Positions 61,684 through 64,000 of a DNA stretch of 64,000 nt are shown in pieces. Source of the DNA: Xenorhabdus sp014467285. Lineage in GTDB: Bacteria > Pseudomonadota > Gammaproteobacteria > Enterobacterales > Enterobacteriaceae. The translations under genes and the position numbers were made by a program. The notes beneath the pieces were generated by a model that was not told where the DNA came from, did no database searches, and worked only from the letters and a program-made list of their open reading frames with translations. The stretch spans positions 124,001-188,000 of the forward strand of contig NZ_NKHR01000006.1 in NCBI RefSeq assembly GCF_014467285.1, given 5' to 3'. Each line of letters begins with the position of its first letter. Position 1 is the stretch's first letter.

Positions 61684-62865
61684 ATGAACGTGATTATTGT
61701 GGGTGGAGGAATGGCGGGAGCGACACTGGCACTGGCTATTTCTTCGCTGAGCCGGGGGCTGTTGCAAGTCTCCTTAATTGAAGCCGCAGAACCCACTCAG
61801 GAACATCCGGGTTTTGATGCGAGAGCCATTGCCTTGGCTTATGGTACATGTCAGCGCTTGGATCAGATCGCTATTTGGTCTGCGCTGAAACATTGTGTGA
61901 CACCAATCACTCACGTTCATGTTAGCGACCGTGGTCATAACGGTTTCGTCAATATCCGCGCTGATGATCATGATATTCCGGCATTGGGTAATGTGATTGA
62001 ATTGCATGATGCCGGTATCCATCTGTTTGATTTACTGAAACAATCACCGAATATTAAACTTTACTATCCGGCTACAGTGAATTCCGTCGAGCGTCTGGAA
62101 AATTCTGTCACTGTTACGCTGAATAATGGTGAAAAACTGACAGGGGAATTGCTGGTGGCTGCGGACGGTAGCCATTCTGCGATAGCTCAGGCGTGCAATA
62201 TTCCATACCAGCGACAATCTTACGATCAGGTAGCGATTATCGCCAATGTCCTGACTTCTGAGCACCCCCAAGGAAGAGCGTTTGAACGCTTTACTGAACA
62301 TGGCCCGTTAGCTCTCTTGCCTATGTCTGAAGGGCGCAGCTCTTTGGTGTGGTGTCACCCACTGGACAAACAGTCAGAAATCAATGGTTGGAGTCAGGCC
62401 GAATTTATCCAACATCTGCAACAAGCATTTGGCTGGCGTTTAGGGAAAATGTTGGAAACCGGTCAGCGGTACAGTTATCCATTGGCTTTATCGACAGCAA
62501 ATCGGCAAATTAGCCATCGTCTGGCACTGGTAGGCAATGCCTCCCAAACTTTGCACCCGATTGCCGGGCAAGGTTTTAACTTAGGTATGCGTGATGTTAT
62601 GGCATTGGCGCAGAGCATTTCAGAAGCGGCTATTGCAGGGCAAGATATTGGAGCCTATAAAATACTGGCTCAATATCAGCAACAGCGCGAGGCAGATCGT
62701 GAAACGACAATTGGTATCACGGATGGATTGGTCAGATTATTCGCCAATGACGACTTGCCGTTAAGAATCGGGCGAAATTTGGGCCTGATGACGATGGAAA
62801 CATTACCACCGATACGGGATCTATTTGCACGCCAGACATTGGGTTGGGTTACCCGGTCAGCTTAG
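61684..62865 (+). CDS. ubiH: 2-octaprenyl-6-methoxyphenol 4-hydroxylase
   Basis: UbiH is an FAD monooxygenase of the aerobic ubiquinone pathway. The protein (393 residues from the ATG at 61684) has the dinucleotide fold VIIVGGGMAGATLALA, the DG motif AADGSHSAIAQ and the second FAD motif LALVGNASQTLHPIAGQG. An in-frame GTG at 61678 would add two residues; the ATG gives the usual start and is better spaced from AGGAAG. The asparagine in GNAS is where many paralogues have Asp. Confidence 0.95.
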   Translation: MNVIIVGGGMAGATLALAISSLSRGLLQVSLIEAAEPTQEHPGFDARAIALAYGTCQRLDQIAIWSALKHCVTPITHVHVSDRGHNGFVNIRADDHDIPALGNVIELHDAGIHLFDLLKQSPNIKLYYPATVNSVERLENSVTVTLNNGEKLTGELLVAADGSHSAIAQACNIPYQRQSYDQVAIIANVLTSEHPQGRAFERFTEHGPLALLPMSEGRSSLVWCHPLDKQSEINGWSQAEFIQHLQQAFGWRLGKMLETGQRYSYPLALSTANRQISHRLALVGNASQTLHPIAGQGFNLGMRDVMALAQSISEAAIAGQDIGAYKILAQYQQQREADRETTIGITDGLVRLFANDDLPLRIGRNLGLMTMETLPPIRDLFARQTLGWVTRSA

Positions 62866-62888
62866 GCAGATTAAGAGGAAAGAAAAAC

Positions 62889-64000
62889 ATGCAATCATTT
62901 GATGTGGTGATCGCAGGGGGCGGTATGGTTGGCCTTGCGCTGGCCTGTGGTTTGCAAGGTAGCGGTTTGCGCATCGCGATTGTAGAAGAACATCCACCGA
63001 CAAAGCAATTTGATGCCAATGAGGAACATGCGTTGCGTGTATCGGCCATCAATGCAGCAAGTGAACGTTTACTCACTCATCTTGGTGTTTGGCAGAATAT
63101 CCTTGCGATGAGAGCGAGTCCTTATCAGGGCATGGAAGTTTGGGATCAGGATAGTTTCGGCCGCATTCAGTTTAATGCGGCCGAAAATGGCCTGGCACAT
63201 CTTGGGCATATCATTGAGAATCATGTAATCCGACAAGCGCTTTGGCAACGTGCGGAAAATTTGTCAGATGTGACGATTCTTACCCCATCCACCCTCCAGA
63301 ACGTTGCCTGGGGAGAAAATGAAGCCTTCATCACTTTATCTGATGGGAGCATGCTAACTTCGCGCTTAGTGGTTGGTGCAGACGGCGCACACTCTTGGTT
63401 ACGTCAACATGCCGATATTCCACTGACTTTTTGGGATTATGAGCATCATGCGTTGGTAGCAACTATTCGCACTGAAGAACCACATCAGGGCGTTGCACGT
63501 CAGGTTTTTCATGGTGATGGAATATTAGCTTTTTTGCCATTGTCTGATCCTCATTTATGTTCAATTGTTTGGTCACTGCCGGCTGAATCGGCACAACAGC
63601 GCAAAACCATGGAACCTGAATTGTTCAACCGGCAGTTGGGTGTGACATTTGACATGCGGCTGGGCCAATGTGAATTAATCAGCGATCGACAAACTATTCC
63701 ATTGATGGGGCGTTATGCCCGCAACTTTGCTGCGCATCGTTTGGCACTATTGGGGGATGCGGCACATACCATTCATCCTTTGGCTGGTCAGGGTGTCAAT
63801 CTGGGGTTTATGGATGTGGCAGAACTGATTAGTGAATTAACCCGGCTGAATTGCGAGGGAAAAGACATTGGTCAGTATCTTTATTTAGGGCGTTATGAAC
63901 GTCGTCGTAAACACAGTGCTGCAGTTATGTTGGCAGGCATGCAGGGATTCCGTCAGTTATTTGATGGCAATAATCCGGCTAAAAAGTTATTGCGAGGGGT
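62889..64000 (+). CDS. ubiI: 2-octaprenylphenol 5-hydroxylase, partial (runs off the window)
   Basis: UbiI (VisC) is the C5 hydroxylase of aerobic ubiquinone synthesis, paralogous to UbiH. About 370 residues are present of the roughly 400 expected. The N-terminus MQSFDVVIAGGGMVGLALAC holds the FAD loop, followed by GADGAHSWLR and LALLGDAAHTIHPLAGQGVN. The start lies 23 bases after the ubiH stop with AAGAGGA upstream. The C-terminus is beyond the window. Confidence 0.95.
   Translation, partial: MQSFDVVIAGGGMVGLALACGLQGSGLRIAIVEEHPPTKQFDANEEHALRVSAINAASERLLTHLGVWQNILAMRASPYQGMEVWDQDSFGRIQFNAAENGLAHLGHIIENHVIRQALWQRAENLSDVTILTPSTLQNVAWGENEAFITLSDGSMLTSRLVVGADGAHSWLRQHADIPLTFWDYEHHALVATIRTEEPHQGVARQVFHGDGILAFLPLSDPHLCSIVWSLPAESAQQRKTMEPELFNRQLGVTFDMRLGQCELISDRQTIPLMGRYARNFAAHRLALLGDAAHTIHPLAGQGVNLGFMDVAELISELTRLNCEGKDIGQYLYLGRYERRRKHSAAVMLAGMQGFRQLFDGNNPAKKLLRG

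Overview
The window is a chromosomal segment of an enterobacterium. Gene order, protein sequence and moderate base composition with AT-rich spacers fit the Morganellaceae, most likely Xenorhabdus or a close relative such as Photorhabdus. That placement is inference from synteny and composition; no 16S rRNA gene lies in the window. Almost all of the sequence is conserved core genome. I see no CRISPR array, prophage, insertion sequence, tRNA or rRNA gene.

Layout. (1) 1-8.4 kb, branched-chain amino acid block: the start of leuA (leftward) with its leucine-codon leader leuL and attenuator, a long AT-rich spacer, leuO, a long-chain acyl-CoA-synthetase-like gene that is not part of the E. coli arrangement, ilvIH and cra. 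(2) 8.9-26.8 kb, a complete division and cell wall (dcw) cluster: mraZ, rsmH, ftsL, ftsI, murE, murF, mraY, murD, ftsW, murG, murC, ddlB, ftsQ, ftsA, ftsZ, then lpxC. The genes mostly touch or overlap, and a promoter with MraZ operator repeats stands at the head. (3) 26.9-30.9 kb, a DciA-like DUF721 gene divergent from secM, then secA. (4) 31-40.2 kb: an ABC-F ATPase gene inserted between secA and mutT, then yacG-zapD-coaE, a small type IV pilus cluster (ppdD-hofB-hofC) and ampDE. guaC, nadC and aroP, which E. coli has in this stretch, are absent. (5) 40.2-51.9 kb: pdhR-aceE-aceF-lpdA, a previously unlisted 46-codon small ORF, acnB and yacL. (6) 52-64 kb: mscS, argO, yggE, argP, rpiA, serA, ygfA, 6S RNA, zapA, ygfB, pepP, ubiH and the start of ubiI. 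In E. coli this last block lies near 66 min, so a synteny junction falls between yacL and mscS.

How the genes work together. leuA, leuO and ilvIH serve and control leucine/valine/isoleucine synthesis. The dcw block makes lipid-II precursor and assembles the divisome, and lpxC starts lipid A synthesis beside it. SecM is a translation-arrest sensor for SecA. PdhR, through a perfect palindromic operator in front of its gene, controls pyruvate dehydrogenase, which feeds acnB and the TCA cycle. ArgP and ArgO form an arginine-export pair. 6S RNA lies between zapA and ygfA as in E. coli.

The least ordinary material is outside the core genes. It comprises unrelated 15-19 bp short tandem repeats in many spacers, four copies of a palindromic intergenic repeat (two of them flanking ygfB), the acyl-CoA synthetase next to leuO, the ABC-F gene, a variant SecM arrest sequence, the DciA-like gene, the small ORF downstream of lpdA and a stack of inverted repeats ahead of aceE. 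I did not find a convincing new multi-gene system.
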